A program made the position numbers and the translations under genes. From NCBI GenBank assembly GCA_013399895.1, contig VXBA01005111.1, positions 1 to 64,000 on the forward strand: a stretch of DNA of 64,000 nucleotides, read 5' to 3'. Positions 1 through 64,000 of the stretch are shown piece by piece. Source of the DNA: Serilophus lunatus. Taxonomy: Eukaryota > Chordata > Aves > Passeriformes > Eurylaimidae. How positions within the stretch are numbered: position 1 is the stretch's first letter; every line of letters starts with the position of its first letter. The notes beneath the pieces are model-generated. The model had not been told where the DNA came from and made no database searches. It worked only from the letters and a program-made list of their open reading frames with translations.

Positions 1-52666
<52,666 letters not shown>

Positions 52667-55600
52667 TAAGGGTAGCGGAGGGTCAGGCAAAGGAGAAAAG
52701 GGCAGAAGTAGAATGGGGGTTATGAAGCTCAAAACATTAAAATAGAAGATACGTGCAATTTTCCTGCATGTTACTGAAAGCAAGCAATCCATTATCAGGA
52801 GTCAGCCTTCTAAAATTATGCTTGCAGTAAACATTGTGAAAAGCAAAACGTGATTTATGCAAGCCTTTTTCCTTTCTCTAATGCCTTTCAAATGTCACAA
52901 TTTTTTTTCTGAGGACTGATGCTTTTTTTTGAGAGTGACAATTTTCATATGGTTGTATATGGAGCAAGAACTTGAAGGAAAGTTTAAAATAGCATGCAAC
53001 TCATTATAAAATTGTAAAAAAAAGATGCAATTTTTTTCTCAGTGTTCCTGTCAAAGAATCACGTCATTGCCCTTCTGAATACATTAGAGAAGGAAGCAAC
53101 ACTACTCTGTTTAGCCAAACAGACCTACAAGTTTCAAGCATAGAAATGTAAACTAATTCCAGTATTATTTAAGCAGGTGATGACATTAAGCCATTCTTTG
53201 AAATTTATGTTTTAACATTAAAAAACATGCATAACTTTCATACTGTTGACAAATTTGGTATTTTCAATGGCTTTCAATATGGTAGTTTCTTATATGACAT
53301 TTAGACATCTCTTTGTATTAGAGATGTTTTGAAACAAATTTTCTTATTAACCTTGTTTTGGTTAGTGAGGCATATTTCTGTCTGCCTGCGTAGTGCTAAA
53401 GGTCTTGGGAAAGTCTTTAAAAACTGAAAGCTGAGTAGAAGAGGACGAAACCCCAAATCAGTGTCCTGTCTGTTGGAAAGCATTAGTTGAGCCCAGCAGC
53501 CTGTGACTTCTCCAGCAGACTGTGAGCATGGCTATTCCAGGTGTCTGCAAGAGCAATTGTAGGGGATGTGAAGGAGTTATGGTTAGGTTGAAATATGACA
53601 CATAGGAGATAAATCCATAAGAAAACAGTCTTTCTTGGGTCTTTTCATAGCATAAGCTGTTTTTATGGTCATACATCTGAGAACAGATGGACTAGTGCTG
53701 GCTAAATCATTTCAGACCCCACTGATAAAAGTGCATGCTTTTTCAAGACTCTTTTCTAATTGCAGTGTCATCCAGTTAATACTGTAAAAAATTGAGGTCT
53801 GAAAATTAATCCTGCCATTACTCCATCACTCTGTGTACTCTTCTATTGGTGTTTTATGTCTCTTGATAGAACTTGGTGTTTTAAACATAATCTGATGATC
53901 AGGTATACTGTAGGAGTCCAAGTATGATGTGCATTGAGGCAATAGTGATTGACTTTTCTTTGTCCTATTTCTATTTTTTTGTCTTGAGCTACAAAAGTGA
54001 TTAATGAAACCAGACTCTGTGGAGTAACCCACACACACTTAGAAATGTAAAGGATGAATCATATTACATTTTTAACCCTAGTTTTGCTGTTTGAACCGAG
54101 GCAAAAATATTGTATTGTAACTTTTCAAGGGTAAAATCTTAAGTAACTAAAATTACTGTGACCTTTTTTATGCTGGCTCTGATTCTGAAAGGTATGATAT
54201 GTCAGCCAGACTCTATTTGCATAGTCTAAACAGCTAACTTCAAAAAACTTCCATGTTGCATGTATTTTTTCCAGATGTTTGATGTAAACTATTGTAAGTA
54301 ATCTAAACTATCAGTGCAGTAACTGCAGGTATATGTCACTAGGGAGGACATTTTGTCCTTCATATCAGGCTCAGAATTACTGTTTTTCTTTTAGTGGTAG
54401 GTGAAGTAGAGCTGGTTTAGAGAAGGCACTTTATGTTATCTTGTGGTAACTGTGATATCTTGTGCAAGTAAAAATTACTTCCCTTCATATTGGCTTTTTA
54501 AAATTACTCTGAAGTATTAAATTTCTTTCAAAATTTTGAAGGTAGACTAGAAAAATTTAAGTTGGTATAGTATAAACTAATTTTTAAAAAAAAATACTAT
54601 TTAGAAGTTTTCTTGTAGACACAGTTCTAGATGATTTTAATCTATGCATCTTATTTCAATTGTCAGATAAATTCTACGTTTATTTAGCTACATTGCCTTA
54701 GTCTGATACTCTCTTTGTAATTTTGCAAAATGGAAGTCACTATATAAATATATCCCTAGACTATACTTTATATTCAAGACTTCTTAACTCCTGAGATTTT
54801 CTTTGAAAATCCTTTGGTTCTGCTAAAGCAGTTTTAAATGTTCCTGCACCTGGTAAAACCTGTTTACTCAAACTATGCATTAAATTTTAGGTAGGAAGAA
54901 CTGATTTGTTTGCTTTTTTATTGCTGTTGTAAATTGAAGTGGCAAGAGAAGTATTCTTCAAAATACCCAAGTGAACAAGTAGTAAATAAAGATTCCTGCT
55001 CTGAAGTATTCTGAGTAAACCAGCAAAAATGCATCTCTAGTGATAGCTCATGAAGTTGAAATATTTGAAAAGAAGTATTCAGAATAATCAGTGGATACAT
55101 TTTAATGCCAAAAATTGCAGTTATTTCAACCAACCATATTGGTATCTCAGGATATAAAATTTCATTAAGTTGTATCTGTACTGAATCTAAGAACTATTCA
55201 CTAGAGCAATCATTCTTGACAAGCAATGTCATGAGCTGGAGCAGTTCACCGCTTGTTTTCTTGCTTGGTTTCATCTCCTTGGAATGGTTATTTTAATTTT
55301 GAATTCTGATCTCATTGGATTTTCCTAGGACTTTCTTTGTATGTTCCAAAGCTTTTTAGCCAGCAGAGTTCAGGGTTGTTATTCATTATAATAAATAGAG
55401 TCACAGGACTTTTTTGATTTACATTAAAATTTGCAGTTAAAACCAACATATTTTCTCATGCAAACTTCTAGATTTTTTTTGTAGTTCTGTCATTTCTGTA
55501 TTTGGCAAATCAGTCATGCTTAACAACCATTTTCTGAACTTGATAAACTACATCTGTTTATATTTCATACCACAAGATATGTTTTGATACATTTAAGCAC

Positions 55601-58158
55601 TGAATCAAAATTAATTTCTGCTTATGGTATGTATACAGTTGTCTTTTGAGGAAGACCTGAAGATACAACTTTTGCTATCTGTAGATAAAATTAAAAATAT
55701 TTTCCCAATATAATGAGTGGATTGTCTGAAGCTTGTTTGATTCCTGTTAGCATCATTTTCCAAATATATATCACAATTGGAGAATATCAGAATTATTTTT
55801 GTGGTTTTTTCAGCATGCTAGAAACCTCTGTGTTGAAGCAAAGCATGTCATAGTCTAAACTGCTTCTAAAATCTGAACTTTACCATTTGTCCTGGACTTA
55901 GACTGAACAAAAGCACAGCATTCACAGATACTGCAGGCACAAATAATACTTACAATACCACAAAGCAACTAATTACTAACTGCTACTGTCAGGAACTAAC
56001 TAACATTCACTTTTCCAGTAGCTTTATGCACTTTTTACTCTCTTTTGCCGTAAAGAAGGTAAATTGATTTTTCTGATCATGATGCTGAAATTCTTTTACT
56101 GCAAGTTTGTGTGATTTGTCTTTCAAAATCTGAAATATCCAAAGATGAAAGCAGCGTTTTGTACTAATGAACAGATTAATGTACACGTTTCTTGAAATAC
56201 TGAGGCTTAGATTGTAATCTTTCTCAAAACTCTGCAGACACACTTAATCATTTGTTCAGTGCTTTATGTTCTCTAAAAGATAATGATCTTAGTTTTGCAT
56301 TCATATATATCAAACCCATTATTTTCTATATCTAGTATTGCTTGTTTTACCTATGAAAATGCTTCTTCCTTTGGTTCAACCCCAAATTTATGAATAACTG
56401 GTATTTTTTTTTCAAAATAGGAAAGTATAAAGTACTATTTTGGGTACTGTTTGCTTTTTTGATACCTTTGATATGTACCTTTTTTCAATATACAGCAACA
56501 TACACCACATGGGTCCCTGTGACTTTTTGCTATCTTCATTTTCCACTCTTACCAACCTTTTGCTGTCTGCATATTTCTTCTGCAGTAAGTTTTTATTTAC
56601 TTGTGAGTAAATATGCCAAGTGACACTCCATAAATCCAACCAAGAGCCTTTCCAATCAGCAGTCATTTCTCCTTGGTTACTTTTATTGAGATCTGTTGGA
56701 TGGATGACTGTTAATCTGCTTTATTGATGTGTTGCTTGTATTTGACAGTACAGATTTTTAAAACGGGATTAACCAGCTCAGCGACATTCAGATATTCCTG
56801 CTTTTCCTGTAAATAAGATGATATGTTATTGTTAGTTAAATTTAATTACAAGCAAGATGTATCTCTTTTTTTAGTCACAAGATTTGTGTGCGATGATACA
56901 AAGATTGACTTTGCTGAAAGCTCATAGTGTAAGGAAACTTTAAGCTATTTTGTGGTACCATTTTTCACTTCACTTTTCATTTAGCTTTGGTTAAGTATTT
57001 CTTATACACTGTAGCTTATGTGTTCTTTTATTTATGGTATTTGCCATTATTTCAGAGGCAAGTAATAAACTATATATTTTGAATAAGTACCATCATGAAG
57101 CAATTCTTTCTGTCCCGTAAGAGTCTGGTAACACTTGAGCCCTAGTGTGTGCATGTGTGTATTTACTTGCACTTCTTATTAGGAACTGAGCTAAGGAAGT
57201 CTCATTACAATAATTACAGCCCTTTCTTTTCTCTTCTCTACTTATTCTTAATGGAAAGAAAAACCCCATGAGTAAAGGAGGAAGAGGGGGTGAATATTTT
57301 AAGCACATGAAGTAAACAGTGCTGTTTGCTTAGGCAGAAGTTACTTCCTAAGCACTGGCATTTATTGGTAATTTTATTCCATTAAGCACTAGTACTTAAT
57401 GGCTCTTTGTCTTCCTCACTTTGGGATTTCTCCAACTAACAAGAGGGTTTCTTAGGAGCAAAAAGGAGAAAGAGGTGGCAAATTATTGTGGAGCTCCTAA
57501 GAACCGAGTACAGTTGGGAAAAGTTGTCCAAGAAAGATGGAAGAGAAATGCTGAGGCCACAGCCAGGGAGTGGGGCAGATGCATCAGTACCGATAGCCCA
57601 TGGCTGCAGGAGCTATTGGATCGAGCCACTTTTCACTTCAGGAGTGCAGGACACAGTATCTGACCTATCTATGTGTCTCAAGCTAATGCCAGAAGTTGTT
57701 GCTATTGGGGCAGTCCACAGCCCTTTACAGAGCAGCAGCAAGACCATACACTGTCACAGCAGTTCTGGTTCCAGTGGCATTTTAAATTAATTGTCTCACT
57801 TAGGCTTTTGAAAGTTGTGGGATTGACTGCACATATCCCTGTGTTTACTTGCTTTGTAGTTCCTTTCTACTGATGTCTTTTTGAGACCCTCGAAATAGAA
57901 GCACTTAGGAAACAATTTCTGCTGCCCTTCTGCAAGGGCAGAAGCTTGCTGCACTGTATTGCTACAGCTTGCACAACATACTACTGCTTTTATTTTCTCC
58001 ATCCTTCCTCATAGAAGGCACATCACTATGATTGCTGTTGTGACATGTATCAGAGGCTGGGCACAGATCAAAACAAAACACCAGAACTTCTCCCATGCTC
58101 CCCTATGACACCAAGGCCTCTGTCTTTTTAATACATGTTTCTGAACAACCCTTTACCA

Positions 58159-58325
58159 TCACAGAATCACAGAATATGCTGCACTGGAAGGGACCCACAA
58201 GGATCATTGAGTCCAACTCCTAGCCCTGCACAGGATCATCCCAAACAGTTTACACCATGACTGGGAGTGTCCCTCAAATGCTTCTTGAACTCTGTCAGGC
58301 TTGATGGTGTGCCCACTTCTCTGGG
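58159..58325 (-). mobile_element. CR1 3' fragment, antisense
   Basis: On + it reads catcacagaatcacagaata, then ctgcactggaagggacccac and aaggatcattgagtccaact, continuing to cttctctgggg. This is the reverse complement of the 3' end of an avian CR1, similar in type to the copy at 25392. Confidence 0.85.
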
Positions 58326-58539
58326 GAACAACAATAAAATAACTACTGAACCAGCTGGCATGCTGAACCAGCAGAAAAAAAACAATTGAAACAATGGTCA
58401 AGGGGCTCTGCAGCTGGAAGTTGATGAATCTGAAAGCACAAAATGGATGAAATGTCTGTGACATCAGATTTCAGTAGGAAGAAACCTATTACAGGTGAAA
58501 AATGTAACTATGTAGCATATTTTTGATAAGAAGGTAGCA

Positions 58540-60113
58540 TATTCAGGAAGACTATATGGATATTGAGAGGTTATACAGGGAGACTATTAGAAGGGCCAAA
58601 GCTCAAAAAGAACTTAGTTTGGCTACTGCCAAAGAAGACAATAAAAAGTGCTTCTATGAACACATTAACAACAAAAGAAGGGCTTAGGAAATTCACCATC
58701 CTTTGTTGGATGCAGGAGGAAACATAGTGGCAGAAGATAATGGAAAAGGCTGAGGTACTTAACACCTTCTTTTCCTCATTCTTTTGTAGTAAGACCAGTT
58801 GCTCCCCATATACTGAGCCTCCTTGAGCTGGAAAACAGGGACAGAATTGAGCCCACATAGTCTAGGAGGAAATGGTCAGCAACCTGCTGTACCACTTAGA
58901 TACACAAAGATCTAGATGGGCATATGGGATCCGTGCAAGGGTACTGACAGAGCTAGTGGAAATTCTCACTAAGCCAGTTCCCAACATTTACCAGCCATCC
59001 TAGTTAACCTGGGAAGTCCCAGGTGACTGGAGGTTGGCAGATGTGATGCCTGTTTACAGAAGGGCCAGAAAGAGGATCTAGGGAATTACAGGTCTATCAG
59101 CCTTATTTCGGTGCTAGGGAAGGTCATGGAGCAGGTCGTCCTGAGTGCCATCATGCAGCACATACAGGACAACCAGGGGATCGGGTCCAGCCAGTGTGGT
59201 TTTATGGAAGGTGAGTTACTCCTGCTTGAGCAACCTGATCTCCTTCTATAACAGGGTCACCTACTTAGTGGCTGTGGATGTTGTCTGCCTTGGCTTCAGT
59301 AAAGCCTTTGGCACTGTTTCCCACAATGTTCTTGAGAAACTGGCTGCTCATGGCTTAGATGGGTGAACACTTGGCTGGGTGAAAAACTGACTGGATGGCT
59401 GAGCCTAGAGTGCTGATGAATGGAGTTGCACCTAGCTAGGGCCCGTCACTAGTGGTGTTCCCCAGAGATCAGTATTGAGCCTAGCCTTGTTTAATGGGTA
59501 TTGATGATCTATATGAGGAGACCAAGTGCACCATCAGTCAGTTTGCAAATGATACCAGGTTGGCAGGAAATGTTGATCTGCTGGAGGACGGGAAGACTGT
59601 GCAGGGGGATGTGGACAGGCTAGATCAATGGACCGAGGCCAGTAGTTTGAGGCTGAAAAAGGGCAAGGGCTGGTCCTTCCCTTGGGTCACAACACACCTG
59701 GGCAGGGATATGAGCTTGGGGAAGAGTGGCTGGAAAGCTGCCTGGTTGTGGAAAGACATTGAGGTGCTGGAGTGTGTCCAGAGAAGGGCAACAAAGCTGG
59801 TGAAGGGTCTGGAGCACAAGTCTTGTGAGAAGCAGCTGAGGTTTTTCAGCCTGGAGAAAAGGGAGGCTCAAGGGATACCTTATTTCTCTCTACCACTTGA
59901 AAGAAGGTTAATGAGGTGGGATCAGCCTCTTCTCCCAACAAGTGACAGTAAGAGAGGAAAAAGACTCAGGTTTTTTCAGGGGAGGTTTAAATTAGATATT
60001 AGGAACAATTTCCTCACCAAAAAGATTGTCAAGCATTGGATCAGGCTCCCCAGGGAAGTGGTGGAGTCATCATCCCTGGAGGTATTTAAAAGATACATAG
60101 ATGTGGCATTTCT
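58540..60113 (+). mobile_element. CR1 LINE fragment, sense, with RT remnant and 217-codon open frame
   Basis: This is about 1.6 kb of CR1 ORF2. It starts with the region before RT (aggagactattagaag-type sequence). RT follows at 59145-59366, with NLISFYNRVT and GFSKAFGTVSHN, where active copies have KAFDTV. A 217-codon frame at 59494-60147 has QFANDTRLAG, where FADD is usual, then VQRRATKLVKGLEHKSCEKQ and HWIRLPREVVESSSLEVFKR. Sequence jumps from gctggaaagctgcctgg to aagacattgaggtgctgg near 59745, skipping a middle part found in other CR1 copies. It stops near 60113 without the CR1 3' tail. The copy is dead: it has catalytic substitutions, stops and a deletion. Confidence 0.88.
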
Positions 60114-62555
60114 TACCCACTGTAGAACAGTACTAAGGACTGATTAATAAACTGGGTATGTGTAAATTCACAAAGGCAGCCAGGACACATCCAAAAGTAC
60201 CAAAAAAGCCAGCTGTTTCCTAAGCCGCCATGCTTAAAGCCTAGTGGCCAGGAGGTAATAAGCAGCAGTCTTGGGGATGATACTAGGCCTGACACTATTT
60301 AGCATCTCCATTCTCTCCAAGCAATACAAACTAAATACAATTATGAGCAAGCAAATTAACTCTAGCTTTGTATATTCTTCTGATGGAGTATAAAATTAAT
60401 GTTTTGATTGCTAAGGTAATGTAGTTAGTTAGCTGGGGAAGAGAGTGATGTAATTTGTGCAGGAGGTGCAGTTTGTTTACATAAATCTGGATCACTCTTG
60501 GAAAAAAAATAAAAAATCCTTGAGTTTTAAAAGCATCAGATTTAGATCTTAATGCTCTGAATTGGACTTGCCAAACCTAAAGGATTAAGCCATTAATAAT
60601 GAAATAAATTGTAAGAAAATTACACAAAAATTTTAAGCTTTATCAAAGAAGATTGTCTGAAAAGAAGAAATGACAAAACCCAATTCCAATTCAATAAATC
60701 TTTTAATTTACAATCTGTAGAGGTTAGTACAACCTAAGGCATTAGGAATATAATTTTATGCATTATTGGTAGTTTTTCTACAGAGCTTCAAAGCAGATCT
60801 TTTTCATAGTTTTGGACACTTTGACCATGAAGTGAACTGAACTACATGTTCATTGGTAAAGACATTTTAAAAATAAAAGTAAACTGTCAGAGACCAGCTG
60901 CATGTATGACTGTATGAAGCTTTTTTTAGTTTTATTTTTACCTTTCACTATTATTTGTAGTGCCAAATGTGGGACTAGAGGGCTCCACAGCAAGCGTTTT
61001 TCTGACTTGAAATTACAATTTTTAATGATGGAAGAATGAATAAGTAGCCCTAAATACATCCTTGAATGCCTGTGAGCACTATAGGTCTTCTCGAAGGAGA
61101 CCTATTGTGGCCTGTTTATCACTTTGCTAGACTAAAAATGTCTTTGCACAAGGCTCATTTTCGTTTTGAATCCAGATAGTGTCTAGTAACTCTTCTAGGT
61201 CCCCCAGTATTTCTGTTGCACTGAATGCAATGTCAGTATTTTCTTTCAAGCTGCAAGAAATTTTGAGAAAAATATTTTAACTATTAACTGTAAAAATAAA
61301 GAAGGACTACAAATTGGCTAAATTCTGTACCAACAGAAAATATGCAGGTTAATTATGCTCAGTGACTGGGTTTGTCTTAGTAGTAATATCAAGTTGTCTG
61401 ATGTCTAGGACATGAGTAGGCTACATTAGTAGTTGAAGGAAGGAGAAGGACTGTGTGTAACCTGCAGTTACACAAAGTCTCCTTGGAAATCTGCTTTGGG
61501 ATATTGTTTTAATATTAAGATGTGTTAAGCTTTTGGAGACACGTTTCTTGAAATTAAGCCTAGAGTAGTATATCAGCTTACCGCTTATCTCCAAAGAAAC
61601 ACGTGCCGGAAAGCCCTGCAGAACCCTTGCAACACATAATTATCACCATTGAAAGAGTCCTGAAGCCACAAAGAAGAAAGGGAGCATATTGTGTTAGCCT
61701 AGCTTATTCCACCATTTTGAGGGCTTTTTCTATCAATTTTCTTCATGTTTATTTCTCTTCAGACTGCATGGAAGGAATGTAGGAGCTATCTGATGTTATT
61801 TTATTCATACTCTTAAATTTTCAATGTGGGAAGTGGCAGCTCTGCATTAGGCATCTGTATAATGAGAGCAGCTGAAGAAATTCTGCCTGTCTCAGAAATA
61901 CAAGCTATGTCAAAGGGCTTCTGATCTGTGGGTCAGTGATAAGAATTGTTAATACGACACAAAACCATCACTTTCAAGCAACACTAATGTTGTGTTGGCA
62001 GTAAAATTTAATTATTGCATGCTATGCTGTGTGTTTTGGAAGTGGCAGGCAAAGGTAAATGGACAGCTTAATTGTCCCATTACACTGAAATAATCTTCAT
62101 TGCTATAATGCAAATTCATTTCAATGAAGCATATCACAGACTCTTTTGCATTGGTTCTGAGATTCAGTTTCTCAGTGTAATCATTTGAATTTCACTCTGT
62201 CAGTCAAATCTCTTGTCAGTGGTTATTTCAAGTTATGTTTATGAGAGAATAAAGGAATAAAATTTGACCAACTTTCTTTGCGTGTATTTTATGCTGCTTT
62301 AATTTTCTGATTATGGAAAGTAAAAAAATAAATATAGTTTGTGCATATATTTGTGTATTTTAAATTTTATGGAAGACTTATTAGTACATCTTGCCATGAA
62401 AAAGCAGTCAATCAAGAACTGATGCTCCATTCTTTCAAAAATTAGACTTACTTTTTGATTTTGCACTTTATTTTGTGCATGTGTTAGGAGATACCTGGAT
62501 AACATTCTTGAAAATCAGGCCGTTTTCTGTATGGTCAAGCCATATAACTAAATGT

Positions 62556-62565
62556 GGGGGGGGGG
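62556..62565. repeat. G10 homopolymer
   Basis: Ten consecutive G after aaatgt and before ttcttgc. Confidence 0.9.
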
Positions 62566-64000
62566 TTCTTGCATTAAAAAATGCCTTCACCTGATTGTGC
62601 ATGTAGAGTTTGTTCAGTTTTGTTGCATTCAGCCAATATTAACTTCTTTGTGTGTTGTAATATTACTACTGATTGAAAAATCCTATTAATGATTTCCTAG
62701 TGGTTTTTTTCTCGGAGTAAAATCTAATCAGGCTGTCCTAGTTGACAGTATAATTACAATAATTGCAATTCTGTAAGTGGGCCATACAAAGTCATAAAAT
62801 CAATGGAAGGTAGACAGGAAGTATAGTTCAGAACACTTAATCTTGAGCTTTATCCATCTTGTTTGACTTAATCTTCATCCAGTCTTTTCCACAATAAAAA
62901 CAGAAAGTGAAACCTGGAAGAGCTGTGGGTTTCATTTTAAAATCAACTACAAACATACTTGTCCTTTAAACACGTGACAGGATTGTTAGCAATGGACATC
63001 TACATTTTTATGAAGTTAGATTTATTCATATGTATTGTTTCAATATTACCTCCAGATTGATGTCCTTGTTAGTACCAGGTGAAGGTTTGAGCAAATATGC
63101 ACCTTCCCAAACAAGCCAACAAACAGAAAGGCCTCCAAACCAACTGCATTGAACCCCACAACAAATGGTACTTTTGTTAGATAGGTATATATGGCTCTGA
63201 TGACCTCCTTACCTGTGCTGTGCATGTAATTGATGCTGGCATACCTGTGAAGGCAGACAGTACCTGTACAGAGAGGGAGATCTGTGTGGCTGATATATGT
63301 TAGTAGTGCATGCACACCGCTGCAGAGAGAGACAGAATAGAAACATTTGAAGGGGTCTTAAGTTCATCCTTTTGACTGCAGCGTTAGCATGATTTGTGGT
63401 TGTGATGGCAGTATCTTATATCCACTTCATTACCTTAATTTCTGCTTTTTTCTATGGAGTTCATACTGTTCCAGTCGCTCTGAATTTCATTGTCTGTCCC
63501 TGGCATGATACAATCATTTCCTTTCATAAGGAAGCTGAGTCTGGCAATGGATGCTGTACTTGCCACCTTTTTTGTATCTGCAGCCGTCAGAGATAATGCT
63601 GACATCTTTAAATTCTGAACTTTCTCATCCTAGATAGCTTGTTCATAGTCTTCAGGGGAATACCTGAAAATTGAGATTGAATTGGAAGCCTGCAGTTTAA
63701 ACTAGAAGCACTCATTATCTGCTGAAAGACTTTTTGAAATAGCAGTTTCACTAACTTGGAGCATAATGTGAGGTTTTTGTATTCTTTTATCTAATAGAAG
63801 AAAAGAGAAATTTCAGACTAAATGCCACTTGTTTAATACAGTATTAGGGCAGCTGACAACAGGGAAGTAGCTCACTTCCTTTACAAATGGGTACACATTT
63901 TCACCTTGCCTGTCCTTTGATACTCAATTTTAAGTGGAATTTTTCAAGCTGCATTGTAATCTGCTTTTACCAATGTAAGTTTTCACTGTGTCTTGAAAAC

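Noticed and set aside
59494..60147. 217-codon open frame as a host gene
   Set aside because: Its residues (VQRRATKLVKGLEH, RLPREVVESSSLEVFK) are the C-terminal part of CR1 ORF2, with broken catalytic motifs. It is an element remnant.

Overview
This is vertebrate nuclear DNA, almost certainly from a bird. It holds one protein-coding gene on the + strand, interrupted by long AT-rich introns. The gene is OXCT1, the mitochondrial succinyl-CoA:3-ketoacid CoA transferase (SCOT). The avian call rests on the repeats: the recognisable interspersed repeats are CR1 LINE fragments with the typical avian 3' tail, plus an LTR/ERV-like fragment of a kind common in bird genomes. No Alu, B1 or L1 is seen. OXCT1 maps to the Z chromosome in chicken, so the window is probably Z-linked. 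That is background knowledge, not something visible here.

Layout: base 1 is probably the last base of the start codon, and exon 1 runs to 67 inside a CpG island of about 0.66 kb. Thirteen coding exons follow: 2-67, 4056-4164, 5579-5669, 16093-16228, 18635-18784, 20421-20527, 27276-27336, 44479-44586, 47097-47208, 47686-47780, 48429-48477, 51708-51780 and 52543-52618. All have GT and AG boundaries and compatible phases. Together they give 1233 nt (411 codons) with no stop. The transit peptide, the whole N-terminal CoA-transferase half, the linker and most of the C-terminal half are present, including the catalytic Glu at 47760-47762. About 105 C-terminal residues (human exons 14-17) are not found and should lie downstream of 64000.

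The rest is intron. It carries three antisense CR1 copies with coding remnants (1.4-2.9 kb, 22.7-24.2 kb, 25.4-26.0 kb) and one sense CR1 of about 1.6 kb (58.5-60.1 kb). There are also several CR1 tail fragments, an LTR-like block (16.3-16.9 kb), a 48-bp minisatellite (24.75-24.89 kb), a CpG-rich block with YY1-like motifs (36.8-37.35 kb), and simple repeats.

I do not see a new multi-gene system. The best observations concern splicing. Intron 9 has the hallmarks of a U12-type (minor spliceosome) intron: GTATCCTT at the donor and CCTTAAC 14 nt from the acceptor. Exon 12 begins with GTAAGG, so joining exons 11 and 12 rebuilds a near-perfect 5' splice site (CAG|GTAAGG), the signature of a recursive-splicing exon.
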